Assembly: GCA_002377645.1 (NCBI GenBank)
Contig: DFQF01000070.1
Location: 20,151 to 33,935, forward strand
From: Nitrospinaceae bacterium UBA3496
GTDB taxonomy: Bacteria; UBA8248
DNA: 13,785 nucleotides
Direction of reading: 5' to 3'
The first letter of the stretch is position 1. Every line of letters starts with the position of its first letter. The notes under the pieces were generated by a model, which saw only the letters and a program-made list of their open reading frames with translations, was not told the origin of the DNA and searched no databases. Position numbers and translations under genes: made by a program. Below, piece after piece: positions 1 through 8,173 of this stretch.

Positions 1-254
1 GCAAAAGCTGGTGGCACAAAAATCAAAGATGCATTAGCTCCTGTCTCAGAAACCGCATCACTCACTGTATTAAAAACCGGTGTTTCTTCAAAAATCTCTC
101 CACCTTTACCAGGAGTAACTCCGGATACAACATTACCCCCACCTGCAGCAAATTCTTTACTGTAATTCATACACTGTTTTGCGTGGTAACCACCTTCTCG
201 CCCTGTAATTCCCTGAACTACGACACGAGTTTCTTTATCAATTAAAATACTCAC
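1..254 (-). CDS. sucD: Succinyl-CoA synthetase alpha subunit, N-terminal part (cut by left edge)
   Basis: With SucC this subunit interconverts succinyl-CoA and succinate with formation of ATP or GTP; the alpha subunit binds CoA and carries the phosphohistidine. Only the first 84 codons plus two bases are present, so the catalytic histidine lies outside. The visible part starts [18 protein letters not shown], shows the CoA-binding Rossmann pattern, and contains the family signature GVTPGKGG followed by PVFNTV and LIFVPPAF. The start is GTG (bases 254-252), chosen because AAGGGG at 267-262 sits at good distance and the protein then begins exactly like known SucD. It lies 11 bases after the sucC stop, so the two are surely co-transcribed. 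Compared with E. coli SucD there is an extra stretch of about 7 residues (around SKEFAAGGG) before GVTPGKGG. Related malate-CoA or citryl-CoA ligases share this fold, but the neighbours favour succinyl-CoA synthetase. Confidence 0.95.
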   Translation of the reverse strand, partial: MSILIDKETRVVVQGITGREGGYHAKQCMNYSKEFAAGGGNVVSGVTPGKGGEIFEETPVFNTVSDAVSETGANASLIFVPPAF

Positions 255-261
255 TATTAAA

Positions 262-267
262 CCCCTT
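262..267 (-). promoter_or_regulatory. Ribosome binding site of sucD
   Basis: AAGGGG overlaps the sucC stop codon (268-266) and stands 7 bases before the GTG at 254. It is the reason for accepting GTG as the sucD start, and it suggests that ribosomes finishing sucC feed sucD, keeping the two subunits in balance. Confidence 0.7.
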
Positions 268-1426
268 AATTTTTAAGAGCTTCGACCACTTTTTGAGCAG
301 CATCTGCCATTCCATTTCCTACTTTAAAATCAAGTCCTGAAGATTCAAGTATATTTCTACCTTCTTCCACATTAGTACCTTCCATTCTTATAATAACAGG
401 CACATCGACATTTACACTTTTAACAGCGTCTACGACGCCTTGCGCAAGTATATCGCAACGCAAAATACCACCAAAAACGTTTATAAAAACTGCTCTAACA
501 GACTCATCATCCATAAGAATTCTAAAAGCATTTTCGACCATTTCTCTGCTAGCACCACCACCTACATCCAAGAAATTCGCAGGAGATGATCCAGCTAACT
601 TAATTATATCCATCGTAGCCATAGCTAGTCCTGCTCCATTGACCATACAACCTACCTCGCCATCTAATTTGATATAGTTCAAATTAAAAGAAGAAGCTTT
701 AACTTCCAAAGGATCCTCTTCATCTGTATCTCTCATTTGTTTTACATCTTCATGTCTTGTAAGTGCATTGTCATCAAAATTGACCTTGGCATCTAGAGCC
801 AAAAGACGACCATCTTTTGTCTGAACTAACGGATTGATCTCCACCAAAGATGCATCCATTTCTTCATAAAATTTATAGAGATTTGTAATAAAACGTACGC
901 CATCTCTAACTAAATCGTCAGGTATATCTAGGCTATATACAATTTTCCTAGCTACGGAAGACCAAATCCCTAATAAAGGGTCTACAGGAATTTTCAAAAG
1001 TTTTTCCGGAAATTTTTCAGCTACTTCCTCTATATCCATTCCACCTTCAGTACTCGCCATTATAGTTGGAAGACCCGAAGATCTATCTAAAACGATTCCA
1101 AGATATAACTCTCTGGAAATATCACTTGCTTCCTCTACCCAAACCTTTTTAACAAGTCTTCCCTCGGGTCCTGTTTGATGAGTTACAAGATTCATGCCCA
1201 AAATTTGGGAGGCAATTTCTTTTGCCTCAGCGACATTTTCAGCTAACTTCACCCCTCCACCTTTACCGCGACCTCCAGCGTGTATTTGAGCTTTTACAAC
1301 AACTCTGCCAGCAAGATCTTTTGCTATCTCGGCTGCTTCATCGGGAGTACTTGCCACTCCACCTTTTGGAACAGAAACACCAAATTTCGCAAGAAGTTCC
1401 TTGCCCTGATATTCATGTATATTCAT
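266..1426 (-). CDS. sucC: Succinyl-CoA synthetase beta subunit
   Basis: Beta subunit of succinyl-CoA ligase, the substrate-level phosphorylation step of the TCA cycle; it provides the nucleotide-binding ATP-grasp domain and part of the CoA/succinate site. The 386-residue product matches the family length (388 in E. coli). It opens [12 protein letters not shown], has the ATP-grasp segment [16 protein letters not shown] (about residues 45-60), ends that domain with EINPLV, and carries the C-terminal signatures [18 protein letters not shown] and EGTNVEEG. An upstream in-frame TTG at 1429 is possible, but I place the start at the ATG at 1426: AAGGGAG (1440-1434) is 7 bases upstream and the protein then aligns with the family. 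The gene lies 35 bases after mdh and 11 before sucD. Nucleotide preference (ADP or GDP) cannot be settled by eye. Confidence 0.97.
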   Translation of the reverse strand: MNIHEYQGKELLAKFGVSVPKGGVASTPDEAAEIAKDLAGRVVVKAQIHAGGRGKGGGVKLAENVAEAKEIASQILGMNLVTHQTGPEGRLVKKVWVEEASDISRELYLGIVLDRSSGLPTIMASTEGGMDIEEVAEKFPEKLLKIPVDPLLGIWSSVARKIVYSLDIPDDLVRDGVRFITNLYKFYEEMDASLVEINPLVQTKDGRLLALDAKVNFDDNALTRHEDVKQMRDTDEEDPLEVKASSFNLNYIKLDGEVGCMVNGAGLAMATMDIIKLAGSSPANFLDVGGGASREMVENAFRILMDDESVRAVFINVFGGILRCDILAQGVVDAVKSVNVDVPVIIRMEGTNVEEGRNILESSGLDFKVGNGMADAAQKVVEALKN

Positions 1427-1433
1427 CAATCTT

Positions 1434-1440
1434 CTCCCTT
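1434..1440 (-). promoter_or_regulatory. Ribosome binding site of sucC (decides the start)
   Basis: AAGGGAG lies 7 bases before the ATG at 1426 and only 4 bases before the alternative TTG at 1429. The spacing favours the ATG. Confidence 0.7.
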
Positions 1441-1461
1441 ATCAGGGTTAAAAAATAATAA

Positions 1462-2391
1462 CTAGAGCGATGAGGTTAACTCTCGAACATGATCCGCAGA
1501 TTTTTTAAATTGCTCCATCTCATGAGGTTCTAAGTCCAGTTCAATAATTTCTTCTACTCCTCCTGCACCCAACTTTATAGGCACACCCATGAAAATATTT
1601 TCCTCACCGTATTCCCCTTGAAGCAATGCTGCACAAGGAAGAATTCTCTTTTTGTCCTTCAATATTGCTTCTACCATCTCAACAATTGATGCTCCAGGTG
1701 CGTAAAATGCACTTCCTGTCTTTAAAAATTCGACTATTTCTGCACCTCCATCCCTTGTCCTTTGAACTAGTTCATCAATCCTATTCTGATCCATCAACTT
1801 CGTGATTGGGACACCTGCCACTGTACTATATCTAGGCAGCGGAACCATACTATCTCCATGACCACCTAAAACAAGCGCGTGTACATCTTCAACAGAGACA
1901 TTTAGCTCCATAGCTATAAAAGAACGAAAACGCGCACTATCCAAAATGCCAGCCATACCCATTATTCTTTCTCTTGGAAATTTACAGTGCCTATGTGCAA
2001 CCGTAACCATCACATCCAAAGGATTTGAAACTATAATTAAGAAACAATTTGGAGAATGTTCTATAATTGAATCTGTTACCGAACCAACAATATTCGCATT
2101 AGTAGAAATCAAATCATCTCTACTCATTCCGGGCTTTCTAGCAATACCAGCAGTAACTACGACAACATCAGAATCTTTAGTATCAGCATAATCATTAGTT
2201 CCAACTATAGCTGAATCAAATCCTTCAACTGGAGAACTTTCAAATAAATCTAGGGCTTTACCTTGAGGAATACCATCTACGATATCTACTAATACAATAT
2301 CACCCAATTCATGGGAAGCAGCCCAATGAGCAGCTGTAGCTCCAACATTTCCAGCACCTACAATTGTTATTTTAGGTCTACCTATTGACAT
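1462..2391 (-). CDS. mdh: Malate dehydrogenase, LDH-like type
   Basis: NAD-dependent oxidation of malate to oxaloacetate (or the reverse) in the cytoplasm. The 309-residue protein belongs to the LDH-like malate dehydrogenases. Residues counted from MSIG: dinucleotide motif GAGNVG (12-17); Asp36 at the end of the second strand (VLVD), which favours NAD; the specificity loop has Arg85 (ARKPGMSR), where lactate dehydrogenases carry Gln, so malate is the expected substrate; Arg91 is the mobile-loop arginine; Asp151 and Arg154 are in DSARF; catalytic His178 is in GGHGDSMVP. The start is ATG at 2391 rather than the adjacent GTG at 2394, because AAGGAG (2402-2397) is 5 bases from the ATG but only 2 from the GTG. 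It sits between icd (20-base gap) and sucC (35-base gap) in the TCA operon. Confidence 0.96.
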   Translation of the reverse strand: MSIGRPKITIVGAGNVGATAAHWAASHELGDIVLVDIVDGIPQGKALDLFESSPVEGFDSAIVGTNDYADTKDSDVVVVTAGIARKPGMSRDDLISTNANIVGSVTDSIIEHSPNCFLIIVSNPLDVMVTVAHRHCKFPRERIMGMAGILDSARFRSFIAMELNVSVEDVHALVLGGHGDSMVPLPRYSTVAGVPITKLMDQNRIDELVQRTRDGGAEIVEFLKTGSAFYAPGASIVEMVEAILKDKKRILPCAALLQGEYGEENIFMGVPIKLGAGGVEEIIELDLEPHEMEQFKKSADHVRELTSSL

Positions 2392-2396
2392 CACAT

Positions 2397-2402
2397 CTCC
2401 TT
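2397..2402 (-). promoter_or_regulatory. Ribosome binding site of mdh (decides the start)
   Basis: AAGGAG is 5 bases before ATG 2391 and 2 bases before GTG 2394, so the ATG is the better start. The overlapping ATGTGA formed just 3' of the site is an out-of-frame start-stop pair that probably has no role. Confidence 0.65.
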
Positions 2403-2411
2403 AAAATCTTT

Positions 2412-3662
2412 TTACATATTTTTTATGATTGCCTTACCAAAATCAGAGCAAGACACTTTTTTAGCACCTTTCATTTGTCTATGAAGATCGTAAGTTACTG
2501 TTTTTTTCCCTATAGCTTTAGTTGTTCCAGAAACGATTAAATCAGCAGCTTTTTGCCAACCCATATATCCTAACATCATTACAGCAGACAGAATCAAACT
2601 AGAAGGATTAACCATATCTTTACCAGCGTATTTTGGTGCTGTTCCATGAGTTGGTTCAAAAAAGTGAATTTTATCTCCTATGTTAGCCCCGGGAGCCATT
2701 CCAAGTCCACCAACCTGAGCTGCCACAGCATCTGACAAATAGTCACCATTAAGATTCGTACAACAAAGAACCTCATACTCTCTAGGTCTAGTTAGTACTT
2801 GCTGGAAGATATTATCCGCAATCCTATCATTGACAAGAATTTTCCCTTTTGGAAGTTTCCCGTTATATTTTTTACTCCACAACTCTTCTTCCGTGACAAT
2901 GTACTTTCTATATTTCTTTTTTAAAAAGGCATAACCCCAATCCTTAAAAGAACCTTCTGTATATTTTTGCACATTACCTTTGTGTACTAAGCAGAAATAT
3001 TTTTTCTTATTAAGGATTGCATACTCTATAGCCTTTTTCACAATCCTCTCACTTCCAAAAACAGAAATAGGTTTCACTCCTATTCCACTATCTTTACGAA
3101 CAGAACATCCCATCTCTTTATTTAAGAAATTAATAACTTTTTTTGCACCCCTAGAATTAAGTTCCCACTCAAGACCAGCATATACATCTTCTGTATTTTC
3201 TCTAAAAATACACATATTCACATGGCTTGGGTTAACTACGGGAGAAGGGACACCAGGATACCATAGAACAGGTCTCACACATGCGTATAAGTCATTCAGT
3301 TGACGAAAAGCTACATTCAAACTTCTAAAACCACCACCGATAGGGGTATAGAGTGGACCTTTAATTGCAAAATAGTAATGTCGGATTGCCTGCATAGTTT
3401 CTTCGGGCATCAATTCTCCATACAATTCTTCTGCATCTTCTCCTGCGTAAACTCTGAACCATTCAATACGTTTTTTGCCTCTGAAAGCTTTCTCAACGGC
3501 AGCATCAACAACATCCTTCATAACTGGGGTTATATCAACTCCTATTCCATCGCCACGAACATAACAAACAATCGGATCATCAGGCATCTGTAATTTATTA
3601 CCTTTATAAGTTATGCGCGTTCCTTCTTTTGGTGCAGTAAGCTTGTCAAATTTTATAGCCAT
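2412..3662 (-). CDS. icd: Isocitrate dehydrogenase (NADP+)
   Basis: Oxidative decarboxylation of isocitrate to 2-oxoglutarate with NADP+. The 416-residue protein has the length of the E. coli enzyme and aligns with it almost without shifts. Visible landmarks are the substrate loop GGFRSLNVAFRQ with Ser114 (E. coli Ser113, the residue phosphorylated by AceK there), RENTEDVYAG with Tyr161, LVHKGN with Lys228, NGDYLSD, and the cofactor pocket. That pocket keeps Lys344, Tyr345, Val351, Tyr391 and Arg395, the set that gives NADP specificity in the E. coli-type enzyme. The start ATG at 3662 has GAGGAG 6 bases upstream. It is the first gene of the icd-mdh-sucC-sucD operon and is divergent from rsmA. 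A basic stretch (about residues 248-275) is shorter and more lysine-rich than in E. coli but lies outside the active site. Confidence 0.97.
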   Translation of the reverse strand: MAIKFDKLTAPKEGTRITYKGNKLQMPDDPIVCYVRGDGIGVDITPVMKDVVDAAVEKAFRGKKRIEWFRVYAGEDAEELYGELMPEETMQAIRHYYFAIKGPLYTPIGGGFRSLNVAFRQLNDLYACVRPVLWYPGVPSPVVNPSHVNMCIFRENTEDVYAGLEWELNSRGAKKVINFLNKEMGCSVRKDSGIGVKPISVFGSERIVKKAIEYAILNKKKYFCLVHKGNVQKYTEGSFKDWGYAFLKKKYRKYIVTEEELWSKKYNGKLPKGKILVNDRIADNIFQQVLTRPREYEVLCCTNLNGDYLSDAVAAQVGGLGMAPGANIGDKIHFFEPTHGTAPKYAGKDMVNPSSLILSAVMMLGYMGWQKAADLIVSGTTKAIGKKTVTYDLHRQMKGAKKVSCSDFGKAIIKNM

Positions 3663-3843
3663 TTATAACTCCTCTTCACATTATCCATACAGACTGGAAA
3701 CTAATATTTAAAAAATTATTTACATCGAAAATAATAATCAAAACTGATACTAAAAAGCAGGGACACAAAAATCAACAGATCAAATCAAAATTGACATAAA
3801 AATCTACTTGATTTTATAGAAGTAAAACTGCAATCTGCAACTC
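3663..3843. promoter_or_regulatory. Divergent promoter region between icd and rsmA
   Basis: This very AT-rich 181-base gap must carry the promoters of both the leftward TCA operon and the rightward rsmA pair. For the leftward side the best I can offer is TTGATT (3741-3736), 17 bases, TAATTT (3718-3713), which is weak. The icd ribosome binding site is at 3674-3669. No hairpin strong enough to call a riboswitch or attenuator stands out. Confidence 0.5.
3791..3820 (+). promoter_or_regulatory. Sigma-70-like promoter for rsmA
   Basis: A perfect -35 hexamer TTGACA (3791-3796) is followed by an 18-base spacer and TATAGA (3815-3820). Transcription would begin near 3827, leaving a leader of about 17 bases before the rsmA ATG at 3844. 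No Shine-Dalgarno sequence is visible in that leader. Confidence 0.55.
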
Positions 3844-4650
3844 ATGTATAAAAAAACAACCAAAAAACTTGGCCAGCATTTTCTAAATGACGAAAATCTT
3901 CTACAAGAAATATGTTCATTCGGTGAGATTAAGAAAGATGACCGAATTCTCGAAATTGGAGCTGGACAGGGAGCACTTACAAAAAAACTCGTGGAATCCG
4001 CCGCAAAAGTTACAGCGGTTGAAATAGACAATAAATTAATTCCAAATCTCAGAAAATTAGAAAGAAAATACCTTAACTTGGAAATTATTCATGGAGATGC
4101 GACAAAATTAAATTTTCAGGAATTTTTTACACCAACTAAAGTGATATCAAATTTGCCATATCAGATTGGCACAAAAATTATATCTGAAATATGTAATTAC
4201 CCTGAGATCTTCACACTAATAGTAGTAATGCTACAACTTGAAGTAGCAAATCGAATAATTGCAAATCCAGGAGGCAAAGAATATGGAAGTCTTACACTTT
4301 GGACACAACATCGATTCGAAAACAAACTACTCAAAATTGTTCCTCCAGAGATGTTTTCACCCCCTCCAAAAGTAGAATCTGCTATTATTAGACTAACACC
4401 CAGAAAATCTCCTATAGTGAATCTATATGGAGATGAAGAAGACTACTTCAAACTTATCAAGACATCCTTTATACACAGAAGAAAAACACTGCTGAATAAT
4501 TTAAAAAATTCTAATTTATCATTCCTGAATAATATGAACATAGAAGGATTATTAAAGAATGTCGGTATCTCAAAAAACTTAAGAGCAGAGGCATTGGACG
4601 CAAAATATTTCGCTCTTCTTCTTAAAGAAATAAAAAAAAATGAAATCTAG
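3844..4650 (+). CDS. rsmA: 16S rRNA (adenine1518-N6/adenine1519-N6)-dimethyltransferase
   Basis: KsgA/RsmA dimethylates two adjacent adenosines in the 3' terminal hairpin of 16S rRNA, using S-adenosylmethionine, as a late check in small-subunit assembly. The 268-residue protein has the usual length. Landmarks: KKLGQHFLND at the N-terminus, SAM-binding EIGAGQGALT (37-46), the acidic VEID (59-62) that contacts the ribose, HGDA (83-86), the catalytic NLPY (103-106), FSPPPKVESA, and the C-terminal small helical domain. In the usually conserved QKEVA element the lysine is leucine here (MLQLEVANRI). The ATG start fits the family N-terminus, although there is no clear ribosome binding site. Its last 11 bases overlap the next gene in another frame, so the pair is co-transcribed from the promoter at 3791-3820. 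Confidence 0.95.
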   Translation: MYKKTTKKLGQHFLNDENLLQEICSFGEIKKDDRILEIGAGQGALTKKLVESAAKVTAVEIDNKLIPNLRKLERKYLNLEIIHGDATKLNFQEFFTPTKVISNLPYQIGTKIISEICNYPEIFTLIVVMLQLEVANRIIANPGGKEYGSLTLWTQHRFENKLLKIVPPEMFSPPPKVESAIIRLTPRKSPIVNLYGDEEDYFKLIKTSFIHRRKTLLNNLKNSNLSFLNNMNIEGLLKNVGISKNLRAEALDAKYFALLLKEIKKNEI

Positions 4651-5578
4651 ACATGCAATCTATTTACATAGAGTTGGTGCAATTGGCGATACACTTTTAA
4701 CTAGCAATCTTCTTCTAATGCTAAAAAATTGTTACAAGAAATCAAAAATAAGTATGGGAGCATCACCTAATTACGCATTGCCACTCCTTGATTCAGGATT
4801 AATATCAGAAATAATAGACGCTACTAGTGTACCATTTCATCTTTTTGAATCCTCATATTCCTCAGAAGACGAATTGACAATGAAGTTAAAAAAATATGAC
4901 ACAGTAATTATTTTCAAAGAAGACAAGAATGACATGATAAAGAGACGTTTGAAAAATATTGGCATCAAAGATTTTGCAATAGAATCACCCTTTCCACCAG
5001 AAAAGAGCAACGTACATGTATCAAAATGGATAGAAAGAGTTTTCATGCAACTCAAACATATCCCTAACAAAAACAACCAACACATCAAATTGTCTATCTC
5101 AAAAGACACAGAACTCTTGTCTGACAATGAAATAAAAAAATTAAATTTAGAATCATCTTTTCTTGCCTTACATCCTGGCAGTAGTTCTCAAAAGAAATGT
5201 GTCCCAATAGAGAAAATGATAAAAATCGCGAAAGAGATTACCTATTCATATGATTTACGACTCGCTCTAATAGAGGGAATTGCAGACGAAAAAATCTGTA
5301 ATGAATTCAGAAGAAATTGGGGACCGGATATAATTAATATCAAAGTAAATTCTCTTGAAATCCTTGCAGGAATTCTTGTTAAAGCTAAAGGATTTGTTGG
5401 GTGCGATTCTGGAATAAGTCATCTCTCTTCACTTTACGGTGTCCCAACACTTGTCTTATTTGGTCACTATTCAAACCCAAAACATTGGGGTCCAATAGGT
5501 TTAAATAGTAATTGGGCTTACTGGAACAATATCAATGATTGTAGGAAGATTTTTGATCAATTAGTTGAAAAAAACTAA
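4640..5578 (+). CDS. Glycosyltransferase family 9 protein, ADP-heptose:LPS heptosyltransferase-like
   Basis: Likely transfers a heptose (or related sugar) from ADP-heptose to the growing LPS core at the inner face of the cytoplasmic membrane. The 312-residue protein has the GT9 N-terminal pattern IYLHRVGAIGDTLLTSNLL (GAIGD at 13-17). In the C-terminal Rossmann half it has the donor-site motifs LALHPGSSS (178-183) and GCDSGISHLSSLYGVPT (254-270), then LFGHYSNPKHWGP. The middle (about 60-150) is divergent, so I do not assign WaaC, WaaF or WaaQ. It starts at an ATG inside the end of rsmA, after a run of nine A, with no Shine-Dalgarno sequence; translation probably depends on ribosomes finishing rsmA. 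Its stop interlocks with that of lepB on the other strand. Confidence 0.8.
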   Translation: MKSRHAIYLHRVGAIGDTLLTSNLLLMLKNCYKKSKISMGASPNYALPLLDSGLISEIIDATSVPFHLFESSYSSEDELTMKLKKYDTVIIFKEDKNDMIKRRLKNIGIKDFAIESPFPPEKSNVHVSKWIERVFMQLKHIPNKNNQHIKLSISKDTELLSDNEIKKLNLESSFLALHPGSSSQKKCVPIEKMIKIAKEITYSYDLRLALIEGIADEKICNEFRRNWGPDIINIKVNSLEILAGILVKAKGFVGCDSGISHLSSLYGVPTLVLFGHYSNPKHWGPIGLNSNWAYWNNINDCRKIFDQLVEKN

Positions 5579-6279
5579 TTAAGAACTTTTCCAATACGAT
5601 TCCATCTAGGAGACCCTGCTTTCCCATCCCATGACCAATAAACTAGGAAAGCTACTCCCCTAATTTTATAATCCCAACATGGAGCATTCCATATAGAACA
5701 TGGGAATGGGACACTAAATTTCAAAGTCCCCAACCTAACTGGCATATAATTTGTGAATTCACCAATCTTAAGAAGTCCCCAGTACCTTCCATCTTGGCTA
5801 TTATTTCTATTATCTCCTAGCACGAAAAGGTGATCATCTGGAATTGTAACTGGCCCCCAAGATTTCCCATGAGATTCCGGATAACCATGTGGCTTAAAAA
5901 CTACATAAGGCTCTTCAAGAGGCGAACAATCTGTTTTATAAGACAAACTGTTACAGTTCACGTACACCTTCCCATCACGAATCATAATTTTTTCCCCAGG
6001 CATACCAACAACTCTTTTTATAAAATCTCTTTTTTCATCCAAGGGAAATCGAAAAACTAGCATATCTCCCCTTTCAGGGCTCCGAAACCAGTAAGATATT
6101 TTACTAACTAAAATATGATCACCAATCAACAAAGAATTTTCCATAGAACCAGATGGAATCTTAAATGCCTGTACGATAAAAGCTCTCACAAAAAAAGCAA
6201 GCAAAAGAGCAACAACTATTGCTTCTGTATATTCTCTAAACGTAGACTTCTTTTTGTTTTTTTTTCTCTTCTTGAACAC
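5575..6279 (-). CDS. lepB: Signal peptidase I
   Basis: Membrane-bound serine protease that removes signal peptides from exported proteins at the outer face of the cytoplasmic membrane. The 234-residue protein starts with a very basic cytosolic stretch (9 of the first 11 residues are Lys or Arg) and one membrane segment (about 20-38). The catalytic boxes follow: SGSM with nucleophile Ser45, GDHILVSK (53-60), RDFIKRVVGMPGE with general base Lys88, and GDNRNNSQDGRYWG (155-168). Four cysteines in the exported part are spaced as two pairs (109/118 and 194/201). The start is GTG at 6279; no in-frame alternative lies before the membrane segment. AAGGAA at 6293-6288 lies inside the end of lepA, 8 bases upstream. 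The 5-base gap to lepA implies translational coupling. Confidence 0.96.
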   Translation of the reverse strand: MFKKRKKNKKKSTFREYTEAIVVALLLAFFVRAFIVQAFKIPSGSMENSLLIGDHILVSKISYWFRSPERGDMLVFRFPLDEKRDFIKRVVGMPGEKIMIRDGKVYVNCNSLSYKTDCSPLEEPYVVFKPHGYPESHGKSWGPVTIPDDHLFVLGDNRNNSQDGRYWGLLKIGEFTNYMPVRLGTLKFSVPFPCSIWNAPCWDYKIRGVAFLVYWSWDGKAGSPRWNRIGKVLN

Positions 6280-6284
6280 TGAAT

Positions 6285-8087
6285 CTATTCCTTGTCCAAA
6301 TTCAAAACTGCCATAAAAGCTTCTTGCGGCACTTCAACGGTTCCAATATTCCTCATTCTTTTCTTTCCTTCCTTTTGCTTTTCTAATAATTTTCTCTTTC
6401 TTGTTATATCTCCGCCATAACACTTTGCAATAACATCCTTACGTAATGCCCTTATGGTCTCTCTTGCAATAATTCTACTCCCAAGAGAAGCCTGAATTAC
6501 AATCTCAAACATTTGTTTTGGAATGAGAGCCTTCATTTTTGCAACTATAGCACGACCATAATAATAAGCTTTTTCTTTATGTATGATAGTAGAAAATGGA
6601 TCAATCAATTGTCCATTTAGCAAAATGTCTAACCTAGACACATCAGACTCTTTATAACTTAGATGCTCATAATCAAAACTTGCAAACCCCTTAGTCAAGG
6701 ATTTTAATTTGTCAAAAAAATCATAAAGAATTTCACTGAAAGGAAGTTCATAAATAATCTGAACAGTTGCAGTATCAATATACTGTAGCGACCTCTGCAA
6801 ACCTCTTTTTTCTTGTGCAAGTTTCAAGGTTGCTCCCACAAACTCAGAAGGAACAATTATTGTTCCTAAAATAAACGGTTCTTCAATTCGATCTATACCT
6901 GCCATATTAATAAGTCTAGAAGGACTATCTATATGTTCTATACTGCCATCAGTCCTGACGACTCTATATATAACATTTGGAGCAGTAATTATGAGTGTAA
7001 GATCGTATTCTCTTTCGAGTCTCTCTCTTATTACATCCATATGCAACAAACCAAGAAAACCACATCTAAAACCAAAACCCAATGCAACTGATGATTCAGG
7101 CTCATATGAAAATGCGGAATCATTTAGTCTTAGTTTTTCAAGAGCAGTTCTCAATTCCTCATAATCTCCATTATCAGCAGGGTACAATCCACTAAAAACC
7201 ATGGATTTAGGTTCTTCAAAACCAGGAATTGGACTTGAACAGGGCGACTTAGAAAGAGTTATCGTATCTCCTACTCTAGCATGACTTATTTCTCTTATAG
7301 CAGCAGTGAGTGTTCCAACTTCTCCAGGTCCGAGTTCATTTACGATTCTTGGTTGAGGTGTGTAAACACTAAGAGTCTCTACTTTATATTTATTCTTATT
7401 AGAGAAAAACTCTATTTCATCGCCTTTTCTAACAACGCCGTTAAACACTCTGAAAAGTGGAATAGCACCTTGATAAGAATCAAACCAGGAATCAATAATC
7501 AATGATTCAAAAGGGACATCATGTTTTACATCGGGTGCTGGAATTCTCTCAACAATATTTTCTAAAAGTTCAGGAACCCCTGTTCCATTTTTCGCACTAA
7601 CCAGAAGACATTCAGAAGAATCAATACCAATCGTATCTTCAATTTGATTTATTACACGTTCGGGATCAGAAGCAGGCAAATCTATTTTATTTATTACTGG
7701 TATAATTGTTAAATCTTGCTCTAATGCTAGATAAGCATTTGCTATTGTTTGAGCTTGTACACCTTGAGTTGCATCTACTAAAAGCAACGCACCTTCGCAA
7801 GCTTGCAAACTTCTTGAGACCTCATAAGAAAAATCAACATGACCAGGAGTATCAATTAAATTGAACAAAAAATCCTGTCCATTTAAAGATTTATATGTCA
7901 ATCTAACTGTAGCTGCCTTGATAGTTATTCCACGTTCACGCTCCAAGTCCATAGAGTCCAAAACCTGTGATGACATTTCTCTTTCTGTCAAAGCACCTGT
8001 AACTTCAAGAATGCGATCCGCCAAGGTAGATTTACCATGATCAATGTGAGCAATTATCGAAAAATTTCGTACATTTTCAAACGACAA
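6285..8087 (-). CDS. lepA: Elongation factor 4 (back-translocating ribosomal GTPase)
   Basis: LepA/EF4 is a ribosome-associated GTPase affecting translation fidelity and initiation or subunit assembly. The 600-residue product has the family length. G motifs: AHIDHGKST (13-21), the switch region RERGITIKA with Thr55, DTPGH (79-83), NKID (133-136) and SAK (164-166). The EF-G-like domains follow ([13 protein letters not shown]), and the LepA-specific basic C-terminus contains [22 protein letters not shown]. The start is TTG at 8087: TAGGAG (8099-8094) is 6 bases upstream and the protein then begins [20 protein letters not shown], in register with E. coli LepA. It lies immediately before lepB, an arrangement also found in E. 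coli, where lepA precedes lepB. Confidence 0.97.
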   Translation of the reverse strand: MSFENVRNFSIIAHIDHGKSTLADRILEVTGALTEREMSSQVLDSMDLERERGITIKAATVRLTYKSLNGQDFLFNLIDTPGHVDFSYEVSRSLQACEGALLLVDATQGVQAQTIANAYLALEQDLTIIPVINKIDLPASDPERVINQIEDTIGIDSSECLLVSAKNGTGVPELLENIVERIPAPDVKHDVPFESLIIDSWFDSYQGAIPLFRVFNGVVRKGDEIEFFSNKNKYKVETLSVYTPQPRIVNELGPGEVGTLTAAIREISHARVGDTITLSKSPCSSPIPGFEEPKSMVFSGLYPADNGDYEELRTALEKLRLNDSAFSYEPESSVALGFGFRCGFLGLLHMDVIRERLEREYDLTLIITAPNVIYRVVRTDGSIEHIDSPSRLINMAGIDRIEEPFILGTIIVPSEFVGATLKLAQEKRGLQRSLQYIDTATVQIIYELPFSEILYDFFDKLKSLTKGFASFDYEHLSYKESDVSRLDILLNGQLIDPFSTIIHKEKAYYYGRAIVAKMKALIPKQMFEIVIQASLGSRIIARETIRALRKDVIAKCYGGDITRKRKLLEKQKEGKKRMRNIGTVEVPQEAFMAVLNLDKE

Positions 8088-8093
8088 AAAAAT

Positions 8094-8099
8094 CTCCTA
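8094..8099 (-). promoter_or_regulatory. Ribosome binding site of lepA (supports a TTG start)
   Basis: TAGGAG is separated by six bases (ATTTTT-like) from the TTG at 8087. Without this site the TTG would not be obvious. The next in-frame ATG would remove the G1 motif. Confidence 0.7.
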
Positions 8100-8130
8100 A
8101 ATTTTAAAAAAACTTGCACATAATTTGCTC

Positions 8131-8160
8131 AAAAAAAGCGGAAAATTTTTCCATTTTTTT
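8131..8160. terminator. Possible weak bidirectional terminator between dgt and lepA
   Basis: A seven-A run (8131-8137), GC, the palindrome GGAAAATTTTTCC (8140-8152), A, and a seven-T run (8154-8160) can fold as a 5-bp stem extended by A7/T7 pairing across a small internal loop. On the minus strand the stem is followed by GC and T7. The stem is short and AT-rich, so at most partial termination of dgt transcripts is expected. Confidence 0.3.
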
Positions 8161-8173
8161 CAAACCCAACAAA

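Noticed and set aside
2980..3593. Two plus-strand open frames (107 and 97 codons) opposite icd
   Set aside because: They lie antisense to a fully conserved icd and the translations have no domain-like pattern.
6240..6279. A-rich run at the start of lepB as a frameshift or pseudogene sign
   Set aside because: The frame is continuous and encodes a basic cytosolic tail before the membrane segment, as is normal for a signal peptidase.
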